Shown: positions 16,956 through 25,321 of the stretch, piece after piece
Layout: each line of letters opens with the position of its first letter
Position numbering within the stretch: the stretch's first letter is position 1
NCBI RefSeq assembly: GCF_000215975.1
Contig: NC_015682.1
Coordinates: 310,001-374,000 of the forward strand
Direction: 5' to 3'
DNA: 64,000 nucleotides
Source of the DNA: Thermodesulfobacterium geofontis OPF15
GTDB taxonomy: Bacteria > Desulfobacterota > Thermodesulfobacteria > Thermodesulfobacteriales > Thermodesulfobacteriaceae
Notes under the pieces: generated by a model
What the model saw: only the letters and a program-made list of their open reading frames with translations
What the model was told of the DNA's origin: nothing
Database searches by the model: none
Position numbers and translations under genes: made by a program

Positions 16956-17377
16956 AAGTTTTAATAGATACAAACATTATTCTGGAAATTCTTTTGAATC
17001 AAGAAAGAGCTAATGAAGCAAGAAAGTTACTAGAAAATTCAGATAATTTTGCTTTTTTTCTATCTGATTTTTCGCTCCATTCAATAGGAATTTTATTATT
17101 TCGAACAAAGAGGCATTATAGTTTTTATCAGTTTTTAAAAGATATGATTTTTAGTGAAATATTGTCTATACTTTCGCTATCCTGTGAAGATATGAACAGA
17201 GTTATTGAAGTATCTACACGTTTTGACCTTAATTTTGATGATGCCTATCAATATGTAGTAGCAGAGAAATATGGTTTAACTATTATTAGTTTTGATTCAG
17301 ATTTCAATAAAACAGAGCTTGGCAGAAAAACCCCAAATGAGGTTTTAGAGGAATTGAACTTATTAAGACAAAAATGA
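16952..17377 (+). CDS. vapC: VapC-type PIN-domain ribonuclease toxin, intact
   Basis: 141 residues with the PIN acidic set: Asp6 in VLIDTN, Glu in the early helix region, and Asp residues in LNFDDAYQY and SFDSDF. VapC toxins cleave tRNA or rRNA with Mg2+ when the antitoxin is degraded. The ATGA overlap with the antitoxin and a second ATGA overlap with the Wzx gene place the toxin directly inside the polysaccharide transcript. It is similar to the pair at 36327-36967. Confidence 0.85.
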   Translation: MKVLIDTNIILEILLNQERANEARKLLENSDNFAFFLSDFSLHSIGILLFRTKRHYSFYQFLKDMIFSEILSILSLSCEDMNRVIEVSTRFDLNFDDAYQYVVAEKYGLTIISFDSDFNKTELGRKTPNEVLEELNLLRQK

Positions 17378-18678
17378 ACAAAATTGATACAAACATTTTG
17401 GCACCTTTGAAAAATCTTTTAGCTACTGAAACAAGAAGAAGGCTTTTTGAGAATTTCCTATCCTTATCCTTTTTACAGGTTGCAAACTATATTTTCCCGC
17501 TTATAACCCTTCCTTATCTTGTAAGGGTTTTAGGACCCGAGAAATTTGGGCTTATCTCCTTTGCCCAGGCTTTTATCGGATATTTTGTGATTTTAACCGA
17601 TTATGGCTTTAACCTTTCCGCAACAAGGGAAATAGCTATTTATAGGGAAGATAAAGAGAAGGTTTCAGAAATTTTTAGCTCCGTGATGGTTATAAAATTC
17701 TTCCTTTTCTTTCTTTCCTTAGGTATAATGTCTGCCATAATATTTACATTTGAAAAATTTCGGCAAGATTGGGAGATATATTACTTGACTTTTGGCATGG
17801 TTTTAGGACAAGTCCTTTTTCCTGTTTGGTTCTTTCAGGGAATGGAAAGGATGAAGTATATTACTTTTTTAAACATCTTAGCCAAGCTTATTTTTACAAT
17901 TGCTATTTTTGCATTCGTAAGAAAAGTGGAAGATTATTTATACGTTCCGCTTTTAAATTCCTTAGGATTTATAGTTGCGGGTGTTTTAGGTTTATGGATT
18001 GTGTTTAAGGATTTTGGGATAGGGTTTAGAATGCCAAGTTGGGAGGGAATAAAACATCAACTAAAAGAAGGATGGTATATATTTATCTCAACTGTGGCTA
18101 TAAGTTTGTATACAATATCTAACACATTCATTTTAGGATTATTTACAAATAATACTATCGTTGGATATTATTCTGCTGCTGAAAAAATTATAAAAGCTAT
18201 TCAAGGATTATTAGGTCCTATTTCGCAAACTATTTATCCACATGTAAGTAAGCTAATGTATGAATCAAAAGAATGTGGTATAAAATTCTTAAGAAAGGTT
18301 ACGCTTTTAATAGGTAGTTTTAGCTTTGTTTTATCTTTAATTATATTCATATTTGCTGATTTAATTGTGAGAATAGTTTTAGGATCTCAATATACAGAAT
18401 CTGTAATTGTTTTAAGAATTTTAGCGTTTTTACCCTTTATTATTGGATTGAGCAATATTTTTGCAGTACAAGGGCTAATAGCATATGGAAAATTAGAAAT
18501 TATCCCTAAAATAACATTAGCTGGAGCCATTTCAAACATATTTATTGCTTTATTATTAGTAAATTTACTGCAAGCTGTTGGAGTAGCTATATCAGTTTTA
18601 ATTGCAGAAGCAGTAGTTACTTTTATATCCTTTTATTATTTTAAAAGAGTTATAATAGACCGGAGGGTTATATCATGA
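17374..18678 (+). CDS. wzx: Wzx-type polysaccharide flippase (RfbX family)
   Basis: 434 residues, about 12-14 membrane helices, with the MATE/MOP-like Wzx opening QVANYIFPLITLPYLVRVLG and ARxxGPEKFG-type loop (VRVLGPEKFGLISFAQAFIG region). It should move undecaprenyl-linked repeat units to the periplasmic face. The first 16 residues are identical to the MurJ-like protein at 12369 and do not belong to the family proper. The start is coupled to the vapC stop. Followed by an overlapping methyltransferase gene with a GGAGGG site inside the wzx 3' end. Confidence 0.88.
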   Translation: MNKIDTNILAPLKNLLATETRRRLFENFLSLSFLQVANYIFPLITLPYLVRVLGPEKFGLISFAQAFIGYFVILTDYGFNLSATREIAIYREDKEKVSEIFSSVMVIKFFLFFLSLGIMSAIIFTFEKFRQDWEIYYLTFGMVLGQVLFPVWFFQGMERMKYITFLNILAKLIFTIAIFAFVRKVEDYLYVPLLNSLGFIVAGVLGLWIVFKDFGIGFRMPSWEGIKHQLKEGWYIFISTVAISLYTISNTFILGLFTNNTIVGYYSAAEKIIKAIQGLLGPISQTIYPHVSKLMYESKECGIKFLRKVTLLIGSFSFVLSLIIFIFADLIVRIVLGSQYTESVIVLRILAFLPFIIGLSNIFAVQGLIAYGKLEIIPKITLAGAISNIFIALLLVNLLQAVGVAISVLIAEAVVTFISFYYFKRVIIDRRVIS

Positions 18679-19397
18679 AATATTTCAAAAATTTTATAAA
18701 GAACAAAATTTATCAATTATTTAATCACATTCTAGATTCAGATGCTAAAAATGTAGACCGAGAACTTCAAAGAAGGGCTTTAAAATCAACTGTTGATTTT
18801 ATTTTAACTGAAAAAAGATTGTTAAAAACTAAGATCTTTACAAATAGATTTGAACTTTTAAAATATGCAATTGCTGAAATTACTATAGATGGCTTTATAA
18901 TTGAATTCGGTGTATATAAAGGAGAAACAATAAATTATATAGCTAGTTTATTACCAAATAAACAAATTTATGGATTTGATAGTTTTGAAGGCTTACCAGA
19001 AACATGGAGATATAATTTTTATAAAGGTACATTTAAAATTGATACTTTACCAAAAACAAGGAATAATGTAATTTTAATCAAGGGGTGGTTTGAAGATACC
19101 TTACCGATTTTTATTGAAAAGATTGGTAATTCTCCTATTAGTTTTATACATGTTGACTGCGATTTGTATTCGTCTACAAAAACAATTTTTCATTATTTAA
19201 AAAATAATATAGTACCAGGTACTGTAATTGTTTTTGATGAGTTTTTTAATTATCCTGGGTGGGAAGAGGGGGAATTCAAAGCTTTTTACGAATTTGTTGA
19301 GGAATGTGATGTTGCTTTTGAATGGCTTGGATTTGTAATTAACAATGAGCAGGTTGCTTTAAAAATTACTAGAATTGGAGGGAATAAAATTGTTTAA
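18675..19397 (+). CDS. TylF/macrocin-O-methyltransferase family protein
   Basis: 240 residues. The family core is IEFGVYKGETINYIASLL, YGFDSFEGLPETW, the metal and substrate region FIHVDCDLYSSTK, and VIVFDEFFNYPGW. TylF-type enzymes methylate sugar hydroxyls using SAM. In this cluster it probably decorates a glycan residue. It overlaps wzx by four bases and glf by eight, so it is embedded in the operon. Confidence 0.85.
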   Translation: MKYFKNFIKNKIYQLFNHILDSDAKNVDRELQRRALKSTVDFILTEKRLLKTKIFTNRFELLKYAIAEITIDGFIIEFGVYKGETINYIASLLPNKQIYGFDSFEGLPETWRYNFYKGTFKIDTLPKTRNNVILIKGWFEDTLPIFIEKIGNSPISFIHVDCDLYSSTKTIFHYLKNNIVPGTVIVFDEFFNYPGWEEGEFKAFYEFVEECDVAFEWLGFVINNEQVALKITRIGGNKIV

Positions 19398-20538
19398 CCA
19401 TATCGTTGTTGGTTCAGGTTTTGCAGGAAGCGTGATTGCCGAACGGATAGCAAATGTATTAAATCAAAAAGTTTTAATTATTGAAAAAAGAAACCATATC
19501 GGTGGAAACTGCTATGATTATAGAGATGAAAACAATATAATAGTGCATAAATATGGACCTCATCTTTTTCATACAGATTATAAAGAGGTATTTGATTATC
19601 TATCAAACTTTACAGATTGGCATATATATCATCATAAAGTCTTAGCGTTTGTGGATGGAAAAAAGGTACCGCTACCATTTAACCTTAACAGCATTTATGA
19701 GGTTTTCCCACAAGAATTGGCTAAAAGGTTAGAAGTAAGACTCATTGAAAAATATGGCTATGGAACTAAAATTCCTATTCTTGAACTTCTAAAAGAAGAA
19801 GATCAAGATTTAAAGTTTTTGGCAAACTATGTATATGAAAAAATTTATAAAAATTACACCATGAAACAATGGGGGCTAAAGCCCGAAGAAATTAGCCCTC
19901 AGGTAACAGCAAGAGTTCCCATTTACGTTAGCAGGGATAATAGATATTTCACTGATAGATATCAGGTGATCCCTAAGGACGGATATACTAAAATTTTTGA
20001 GCGAATGCTAAATCATCCAAACATAAAAATAATGCTAAATACGGATTTCAAAGAGGTAATTTCTATAGATTTTGAAAGAAAGAAAATTTATTTCTTAGGA
20101 CAAGAGTTTAAGGGTAAATTGATCTTTACAGGTATGATAGATGAGCTATTTAATTTTAAATATGGGATCCTTCCTTATAGAAGTTTAGATTTCAAGTTTG
20201 AAGCGATAGAGCAAGAATATTATCAGGAGGCACCAGTAATTAACTATCCAAACGATTATGAATTTACAAGGATAACCGAGTTCAAGCATATTCATCCTGT
20301 AAAGTCAGAAAAAACTACTATTTTAAAAGAGTACCCAAAAGCCTATAGTTCTAATACAGATATTCCATGCTATCCTTTATTGACAAAAGAATCAGAAGAG
20401 CTTTACTATCGATATAAAGAGGAAGCAGAGAAGTTTAAAAATTTAATTCTTGTAGGTAGACTTGCGGAATATAGATATTATGACATGGACGATGTTGTAA
20501 AAAGAGCATTAGAGGTGTTTGAGGAAAGGATAAGATGA
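19390..20538 (+). CDS. glf: UDP-galactopyranose mutase
   Basis: 382 residues from TTG 19390, chosen because GGAGGG (19377-19382) lies seven bases upstream; a TTG at 19375 would fall inside that site. The FAD motif GSGFAGSVIAE and EKRNHIGGNCYDY, the GPHLFHTD signature, and the ARVPIYVSRDNRYFTDRYQ region (uridine and catalytic residues) are intact. It converts UDP-galactopyranose to UDP-galactofuranose, so the polymer likely contains Galf. A GT2 gene resembling galactofuranosyltransferases follows with a four-base overlap. Confidence 0.95.
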   Translation: MFNHIVVGSGFAGSVIAERIANVLNQKVLIIEKRNHIGGNCYDYRDENNIIVHKYGPHLFHTDYKEVFDYLSNFTDWHIYHHKVLAFVDGKKVPLPFNLNSIYEVFPQELAKRLEVRLIEKYGYGTKIPILELLKEEDQDLKFLANYVYEKIYKNYTMKQWGLKPEEISPQVTARVPIYVSRDNRYFTDRYQVIPKDGYTKIFERMLNHPNIKIMLNTDFKEVISIDFERKKIYFLGQEFKGKLIFTGMIDELFNFKYGILPYRSLDFKFEAIEQEYYQEAPVINYPNDYEFTRITEFKHIHPVKSEKTTILKEYPKAYSSNTDIPCYPLLTKESEELYYRYKEEAEKFKNLILVGRLAEYRYYDMDDVVKRALEVFEERIR

Positions 20539-21569
20539 GTGATAAAGTTTGTGCAGTAGTAGTAACCTATAACAGAAAAAATTTATTACTTGAATGTTTA
20601 AAAGCGCTTAGAAAACAGACAAGACCTATACAGGGGCTTTATTTGATAGATAATGCTTCAACCGATGGGACTCCAGAGTTATTATTGGAGAAAGGTTATA
20701 TTACTGAGTTGCCCCCTCAAAATATAGAAGAACCATGGGAAAAAGAGTTTATTATACAAAATTTAACAGATGGGGAAGAAATAAAATTATATTATGTTAG
20801 AATGCATGAAAATACAGGTGGTGCAGGCGGATTTTATGAAGGAGTTAAGAGAGGGTATGAGAAAGGATACGATTGGTTGTGGTTGATGGATGATGATGCA
20901 GAACCAAAAGAGGATGCATTGGAGAGTTTGAGCATCTACTTTAAGAATAGTAATATTGTAGGCTTAGCTGGTTCAGTTTTGTTACCAAATAGGACTATAG
21001 CAATCTATCATAGAGGGAAGATAAATTTTAAAAAAGTTTTTCCTTTAATTCAAATTCCATTACAATTACAAGAATACCAAAAACAAACGGTCGAAATCGA
21101 CATGGCATCATTTGTAGGTTTATTAGTAAGAAGAAATGCAATTGAAAAAATAGGTTTTCCTAAAAAAGATTTTTACATTCATCATGATGACATAGAGTAC
21201 TGTATACGTCTAAGAAGTATAGGAAAAATCTTGCTTGTTCCTAAGAGTATAATATTTCATAAAAAAGCTTCCAAAACAGAAGTAGAAAAATTTTTTTTAG
21301 GAAGAAGAAAACTAAGAAAAAACTTTAGCGAATATTGGCTTACCTATTATGGTATTAGAAATCTTGTGTGGTTAGGTAAAAGATATTCTAAAAGTAAAAC
21401 TTTATTTTATTATCAAATGTTTAAATTTTTGTTAAGACAAATATTAGGAATAATTTTACTTGATGATAATAAATTAAAAAGAATTAAATTTATCATAAAT
21501 GCTTATATAGATGGATTACAAGGAAAATTTGACAACAAAAAACCAAAAAGATTGCTATACGAAAAATGA
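20535..21569 (+). CDS. GT2 glycosyltransferase, candidate galactofuranosyltransferase
   Basis: 344 residues with GT-A features: VVVTYNRKNLLLECLKAL, IDNASTDGT, NTGGAGGFYEGVKRG and the acidic motif WLWLMDDDAEP, followed by the acceptor-side HHDDIEYCIRLR. The glycine-rich NTGGAGG loop and direct linkage to glf resemble GlfT-like enzymes, so Galf transfer is a reasonable inference. The C-terminal ~80 residues are basic and could bind the membrane surface. Confidence 0.82.
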   Translation: MSDKVCAVVVTYNRKNLLLECLKALRKQTRPIQGLYLIDNASTDGTPELLLEKGYITELPPQNIEEPWEKEFIIQNLTDGEEIKLYYVRMHENTGGAGGFYEGVKRGYEKGYDWLWLMDDDAEPKEDALESLSIYFKNSNIVGLAGSVLLPNRTIAIYHRGKINFKKVFPLIQIPLQLQEYQKQTVEIDMASFVGLLVRRNAIEKIGFPKKDFYIHHDDIEYCIRLRSIGKILLVPKSIIFHKKASKTEVEKFFLGRRKLRKNFSEYWLTYYGIRNLVWLGKRYSKSKTLFYYQMFKFLLRQILGIILLDDNKLKRIKFIINAYIDGLQGKFDNKKPKRLLYEK

Positions 21570-21620
21570 ACCTCAAAAATTTATAGAAGATTTAAAGAAA
21601 ATTTTTATAAAAGTTGAAAA

Positions 21621-21731
21621 ATGACTTATCCAAAAGTTTATATAATACTTTTAAATTACAATAACTGGACAGATACGATAGAGTGCTTAAATTTTTATTT
21701 TATTTGCTATAAAAATCAACAGGCTTGTTAG
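21621..21731 (+). pseudogene. 5' remnant of a GT2 gene
   Basis: ATG 21621 encodes MTYPKVYIILLNYNNWTDTIECL, the first strand of a GT2 enzyme (xIIxLNYN), then similarity ends and a stop follows. A near copy starts at 25244. They bracket the module 21770-25226. Confidence 0.75.
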
Positions 21732-21769
21732 ATTTGTCAATTTGATAAACCTATATAAGGTTAAATTAA

Positions 21770-22654
21770 ATGAGTAAAGTATTTGGTATTATTGTAACTT
21801 ATAAGCCTAATATGGAAATTTTAGAAAAATGTATCGAAAGTTTAGCAAATCAGTTAAACAAATTAATTATTGTAGATAATACTCCTGGTAGATGTGAAAT
21901 GCTTGAGAGTTTCAAAAAAATCTCAAATATTGAAATTATATATTTGAATGATAACTATGGAATAGCTTATGCGCAAAATGTAGGGATAAAAAGGGCATTA
22001 GAAGAAGGGGCAGATTATGTATTGCTTTCTGACCAGGATACGATTTATCCTTTAGATTATGTTGAAAAAATGCTTGAATGTTTTAAAGAAGATAAAGTGG
22101 CGGCAGCAGGACCTCTTTTTTATTCAATAAATGAAAGAAAAATTCATCCATTTATCAAGAAAGGTTTTTTAGGTTTTAAAAAGATATACCCCAAAAATGG
22201 GAAACATGAGGTATTCCAAATAATATCTTCGGGTATGATAATAAAAACAGAGTTTTTGCCTAATGTTGGTTCAATGTGTGAACAATTATTTATAGATTGG
22301 ATTGATTTAGAATGGTGTTGGAGAGCTATAAAAAAGGGTTATAAAATAATAGGAAATGCTGATGTTATAATTAATCATAGATTAGGAAATACTTCTAAGT
22401 CTATATTGTATAGATCAATAACTTTAAGAAATCCATTGCGCCATTATTATATTACAAGAAATGCTTTTTATCTTGCACTTAAATCCAATAGTTTAGATTT
22501 TTTGCATAAACTTACTTTATTTTTTAAATCTTTTAAATATATTATAGGTTTTACTTTGTTTTCCAAACCTCATTTTTTAAATTTCATATATACCCTCAAA
22601 GGCTTCTATCACGGAATTATTGGTAAATTAGGAAAACTTGATGAAAAACATTAA
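21770..22654 (+). CDS. GT2 glycosyltransferase (rhamnosyltransferase-like)
   Basis: 294 residues. GT-A motifs are IIVTYKPNMEILEKCIESL, IVDNTPG, LNDNYGIAYAQNVGIKRA and the DxD-like VLLSDQDTIYP. FIDWIDLEWCWRAIKKGYK is typical of RfbF/WbbL-type rhamnosyltransferases. dTDP-rhamnose genes are in the same cluster, so rhamnose is the likeliest donor, but this is inferred. Its 3' end overlaps the next gene by 14 bases. Confidence 0.8.
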   Translation: MSKVFGIIVTYKPNMEILEKCIESLANQLNKLIIVDNTPGRCEMLESFKKISNIEIIYLNDNYGIAYAQNVGIKRALEEGADYVLLSDQDTIYPLDYVEKMLECFKEDKVAAAGPLFYSINERKIHPFIKKGFLGFKKIYPKNGKHEVFQIISSGMIIKTEFLPNVGSMCEQLFIDWIDLEWCWRAIKKGYKIIGNADVIINHRLGNTSKSILYRSITLRNPLRHYYITRNAFYLALKSNSLDFLHKLTLFFKSFKYIIGFTLFSKPHFLNFIYTLKGFYHGIIGKLGKLDEKH

Positions 22655-23480
22655 TGTATCAATCGTTCTTTTTAAAAATGATAAGAATTTAGTTGAAAAA
22701 GCAATTTATTCTTGTATAAATTCAACTTTAATTAACAAGCTTTATCTAATTGATAATTCGTCAACAGACGCATTGAGTTGTTTAGCAAATCTTGATAGCA
22801 GAATAATATACATTTTTAATAATGCTAACCTTGGTTATGGGAAGGCTCACAATATAGCACTTAGAAAATCAATTGAAGAAAATATTCCATACCATCTTGT
22901 CTTAAATCCTGATGTCTACTTTGAAAGCGGGGTTTTAGAAGAGCTTTACAATTTTATGGAGGCAAATAAAGATGTTGGAATAGTTATGCCGAAGGTTTTG
23001 TATCCTGATGGAAATATTCAGTACTTATGCAAACTTTTACCTACGCCCTTAGATTTATTTGGAAGAAGATTTTTAAATTTTGGTCCTTTCAAAAAAATTA
23101 TAGATAAAAGAAATGAAATATATGAGCTTAGATTTACTGGGTATGATAAAATTATGGAAGTTCCTTATTTATCTGGATGTTTTATGTTCATAAGGACTGA
23201 AGTCCTTAAAAAAGTAGGACTTTTTGATGAAAGATTTTTTATGTATCTTGAAGATACTGATTTATCTCGTAGAATACATAGGGTTGCTAAAACAGTTTAT
23301 TATCCCTATGTTCATGTTTATCATGAATATGGTAAAGGATCTTACAAAAACTTAAAACTTCTCTATTATCATATCAAAAGTGCCATTAAATATTTTAATA
23401 AATACGGCTGGTTTTTCGATAAGGAAAGGAAAGAGATAAATAAGAGAATTTTAAAAAAGTTAGGTTGGTACAACCCTTAG
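22641..23480 (+). CDS. GT2 glycosyltransferase (WbbL-like)
   Basis: 279 residues from ATG 22641. Motifs: VSIVLFKNDKNLVEKAIYSC, LIDNSSTD, NNANLGYGKAHNIALR, LVLNPDVYF, then YLSGCFMFIRTEVLKKVG and FMYLEDTDLSRRI. This matches the WbbL/WcaA-like GT2 group that often uses dTDP-rhamnose. Its full length and intact motifs indicate an active enzyme. It ends the transcript before a possible new promoter at 23485. Confidence 0.82.
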   Translation: MKNINVSIVLFKNDKNLVEKAIYSCINSTLINKLYLIDNSSTDALSCLANLDSRIIYIFNNANLGYGKAHNIALRKSIEENIPYHLVLNPDVYFESGVLEELYNFMEANKDVGIVMPKVLYPDGNIQYLCKLLPTPLDLFGRRFLNFGPFKKIIDKRNEIYELRFTGYDKIMEVPYLSGCFMFIRTEVLKKVGLFDERFFMYLEDTDLSRRIHRVAKTVYYPYVHVYHEYGKGSYKNLKLLYYHIKSAIKYFNKYGWFFDKERKEINKRILKKLGWYNP

Positions 23481-23484
23481 ATAT

Positions 23485-23513
23485 TTGGAGAAATCATAAT
23501 AGTTTGATATAAT
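23485..23513 (+). promoter_or_regulatory. Sigma70-like promoter before the truncated rfbA copy
   Basis: TTGGAG (23485-23490), a 17-base spacer and TATAAT (23508-23513) are followed by AAGGAG and the ATG at 23554. It may now drive the downstream broken genes and the GT set beyond. Confidence 0.5.
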
Positions 23514-23553
23514 AAAGAAAATTTTTATAAAGGAAATTTTAAGGAGTGAGGAC

Positions 23554-23895
23554 ATGAACTCTCAAATTAAAGCGGTTATACTTGCTGGTGGCTCTGGAAC
23601 AAGGCTTTATCCGGTTACTCAGGTGGTAAATAAGCATCTTCTTCCTATCTACAATAAACCTATGATCTATTATCCCCTCTCTTTAGCTATGCTTTTAAAA
23701 ATTAGAGACATAGCCTTAGTTGTTAATCCTCAGGATAGGGAGAGCTTTGAAAAGCTCTTGAAGGATGGTTCGCATTTGATATGAATAATATCTTATATTT
23801 TTCAGTAGGAGCCAAGGAGGTCGTCGGCTGAAGGTTAATCCTAAAGGTTTAAGCCACGGGTTGGGCTTTTTTCTTTGCCTATGCAGTGCCATACT
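23554..23895 (+). pseudogene. Truncated copy of rfbA
   Basis: The first ~75 codons are almost base-for-base the same as the rfbA gene at 32242 ([20 protein letters not shown] through ESFEKL). After that the frame stops at 23784. Scattered matches to rfbA DNA continue (a GGCTGAAGG-TTAATCCT block and TTTGCCTATGCAGTGCCA near 23875), so the gene was deleted in pieces. It cannot make an active enzyme. Confidence 0.85.
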
Positions 23896-23979
23896 CAGAG
23901 TGCTCCAGAGAGGAAGCTTGGAAAATTTTTAGGCAACTGCTTAATAGGTTTCTCCCGGTGTTATAAAACAAAAAAACAT

Positions 23980-24044
23980 GTAGGGGCGAGTGGCTGCTCG
24001 CCCTTTAAAAACAAAACATTGGGCGCCCAACCGGGCGCCCCTAC
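23980..24044 (+). repeat. GC-rich palindromic element with 9-bp inverted ends
   Basis: 65 bases bounded by perfect inverted repeats GTAGGGGCG and CGCCCCTAC, with internal self-complementary pieces (CGAG...CTCG, and GGGCGCCC twice). The GC content is far above its surroundings. It resembles the short palindromic repeats or MITE-like elements with GTAGGGGCG ends that occur in many genomes. Neighbouring sequence to ~24120 is also GC-rich, with a second palindrome (GGCAAACGCCGTTTGCC). Confidence 0.7.
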
Positions 24045-24194
24045 GATTGGTTTTTAAGGCAAACGCCGTTTGCCCTGCTTTCCACCCTGCGCCCCGAGCC
24101 GTCAGGTGAGGGGTCTCGCCTTTTCCGTGTTGCAAACTTTATTTTTCCCGTTTATAATTCTTAAACTGAATGTTGCCTTTTAAGGGGAAAACCT

Positions 24195-25226
24195 ATGCCA
24201 CCCATGCTCACTTGCCCAATTTGCGGAACTGGGGTAGAAGCAGGCTCTTTCAAAGAGGTTTATGTCTCCCCTTACAACAAAAAGGAATACAAACGCTATG
24301 AGTGTCCAAACTGCGATGTCCATTGGTGGGAGCTACTAAAGATAATCTCGGAATTTTATGAAAGTGAGGTTTTTGAATCCTATATTGCATTCCATGAAGG
24401 CGTAGGAACAAGGCTTAATGAAAACCACAAAGCTTTTTTTAAATACTTTTCTTCCAATGTAAGAAGTAAGCTTTTAGATGTAGGCTGTGGAGACGGAAGA
24501 TTTTAAAGACATGTTAAAGAACAAGGCTTTAAAGTATGGGGAATAGATTTTGATAAAAAATCTGTAGAGAATGTAAAAAGAAACCTTGGTATTGACACCG
24601 TTTTTGCTATGGGCTTGGAAGAGTTTTATGAATATGCTAAGGAGAAAAACTTAAAGTTTGATGTAATCATCTTTTTTGAGGTTTTAGAATATCAGGACAA
24701 ACCAAGGGAATTTCTGGAAATGGTAAAAGGGCTTTTGAGGGAAGGAGGATACATAGCGGGAAGCGTGCTAAATAGGGAGCGTTTATTCGTAGAGATAGAT
24801 TGGAAATATTATATAGATAATCCCCCTCATCACTTTTTAAGATTTTCAAAGTCCTCCCTTGAAAAAGCTTTGAATTTTGCTGGGTTTAAAGATATTGAAG
24901 TTTATAAATTAGACATTCCTTTCATAGAACTTTTTCCCTATCTTGAAAAAAAGCTTTTTGGAAACTTGGACAAGCTTAAAATAAAGCTAAAAGGTATGGT
25001 GCTTGGGGATGAAAGAAAGGCAAGAGTTTATGTGGTAGAGGATCTTATGGAAGTTAGACCGAGTAAAGGTAAAGTCTACATACTTATGATGCTTAAGTTA
25101 ATCAGGAATGCTATACTTTTGCCCTTTGCTTTGAGGTATGTTGGAAGGTTGAAAGAGAATGAACTTTATTTATATTTTCAAGCTAAATATAACTTAGGGA
25201 AAGTTAGTTATATTTCCTTCTTATAA
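24195..25226 (+). pseudogene. SAM-dependent methyltransferase split by an in-frame stop
   Basis: A single frame runs 24195-25226 except for TAA at 24504-24506. The N-terminal zinc ribbon (CPIC...CPNC) is followed by motif I LLDVGCGDGRF, then the stop, then RHVKEQGFKVWGIDFDKKSV (motif II region), FDVIIFFEVLEY and PPHHFLRFSKSSL. One base change (TTA to TAA) explains the lesion, since relatives have a Leu-type residue there. The gene resembles methyltransferases of C-methyl sugar or glycan modification. A downstream ATG at 24609 would lack motif I. Confidence 0.8.
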
Positions 25227-25243
25227 TAGCTTTAAATAAAAAA

Positions 25244-25318
25244 TGACTTATCGAAAAGTTTATATAATACTTTTAAACTACAACAAGTGAACTGATACAA
25301 TAGAGTGTTTGGAAAATA
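25244..25318 (+). pseudogene. Second 5' remnant of a GT2 gene
   Basis: MTYRKVYIILLNYNK followed by a stop (TGG to TGA in the NKW position), then TDTIECLEN before it runs out at the next gene. About 75 bases closely match 21621-21695. Confidence 0.75.
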
Positions 25319-25321
25319 AAT

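Noticed and set aside
23875-24135. Short frames on both strands over the palindromic element
   Set aside because: They are by-products of GC-rich repeated DNA and encode no recognisable domain.
24504-24506. Stop-codon recoding in the methyltransferase
   Set aside because: UAA is not used for selenocysteine or pyrrolysine and no recoding signal is visible; a plain nonsense mutation explains it.
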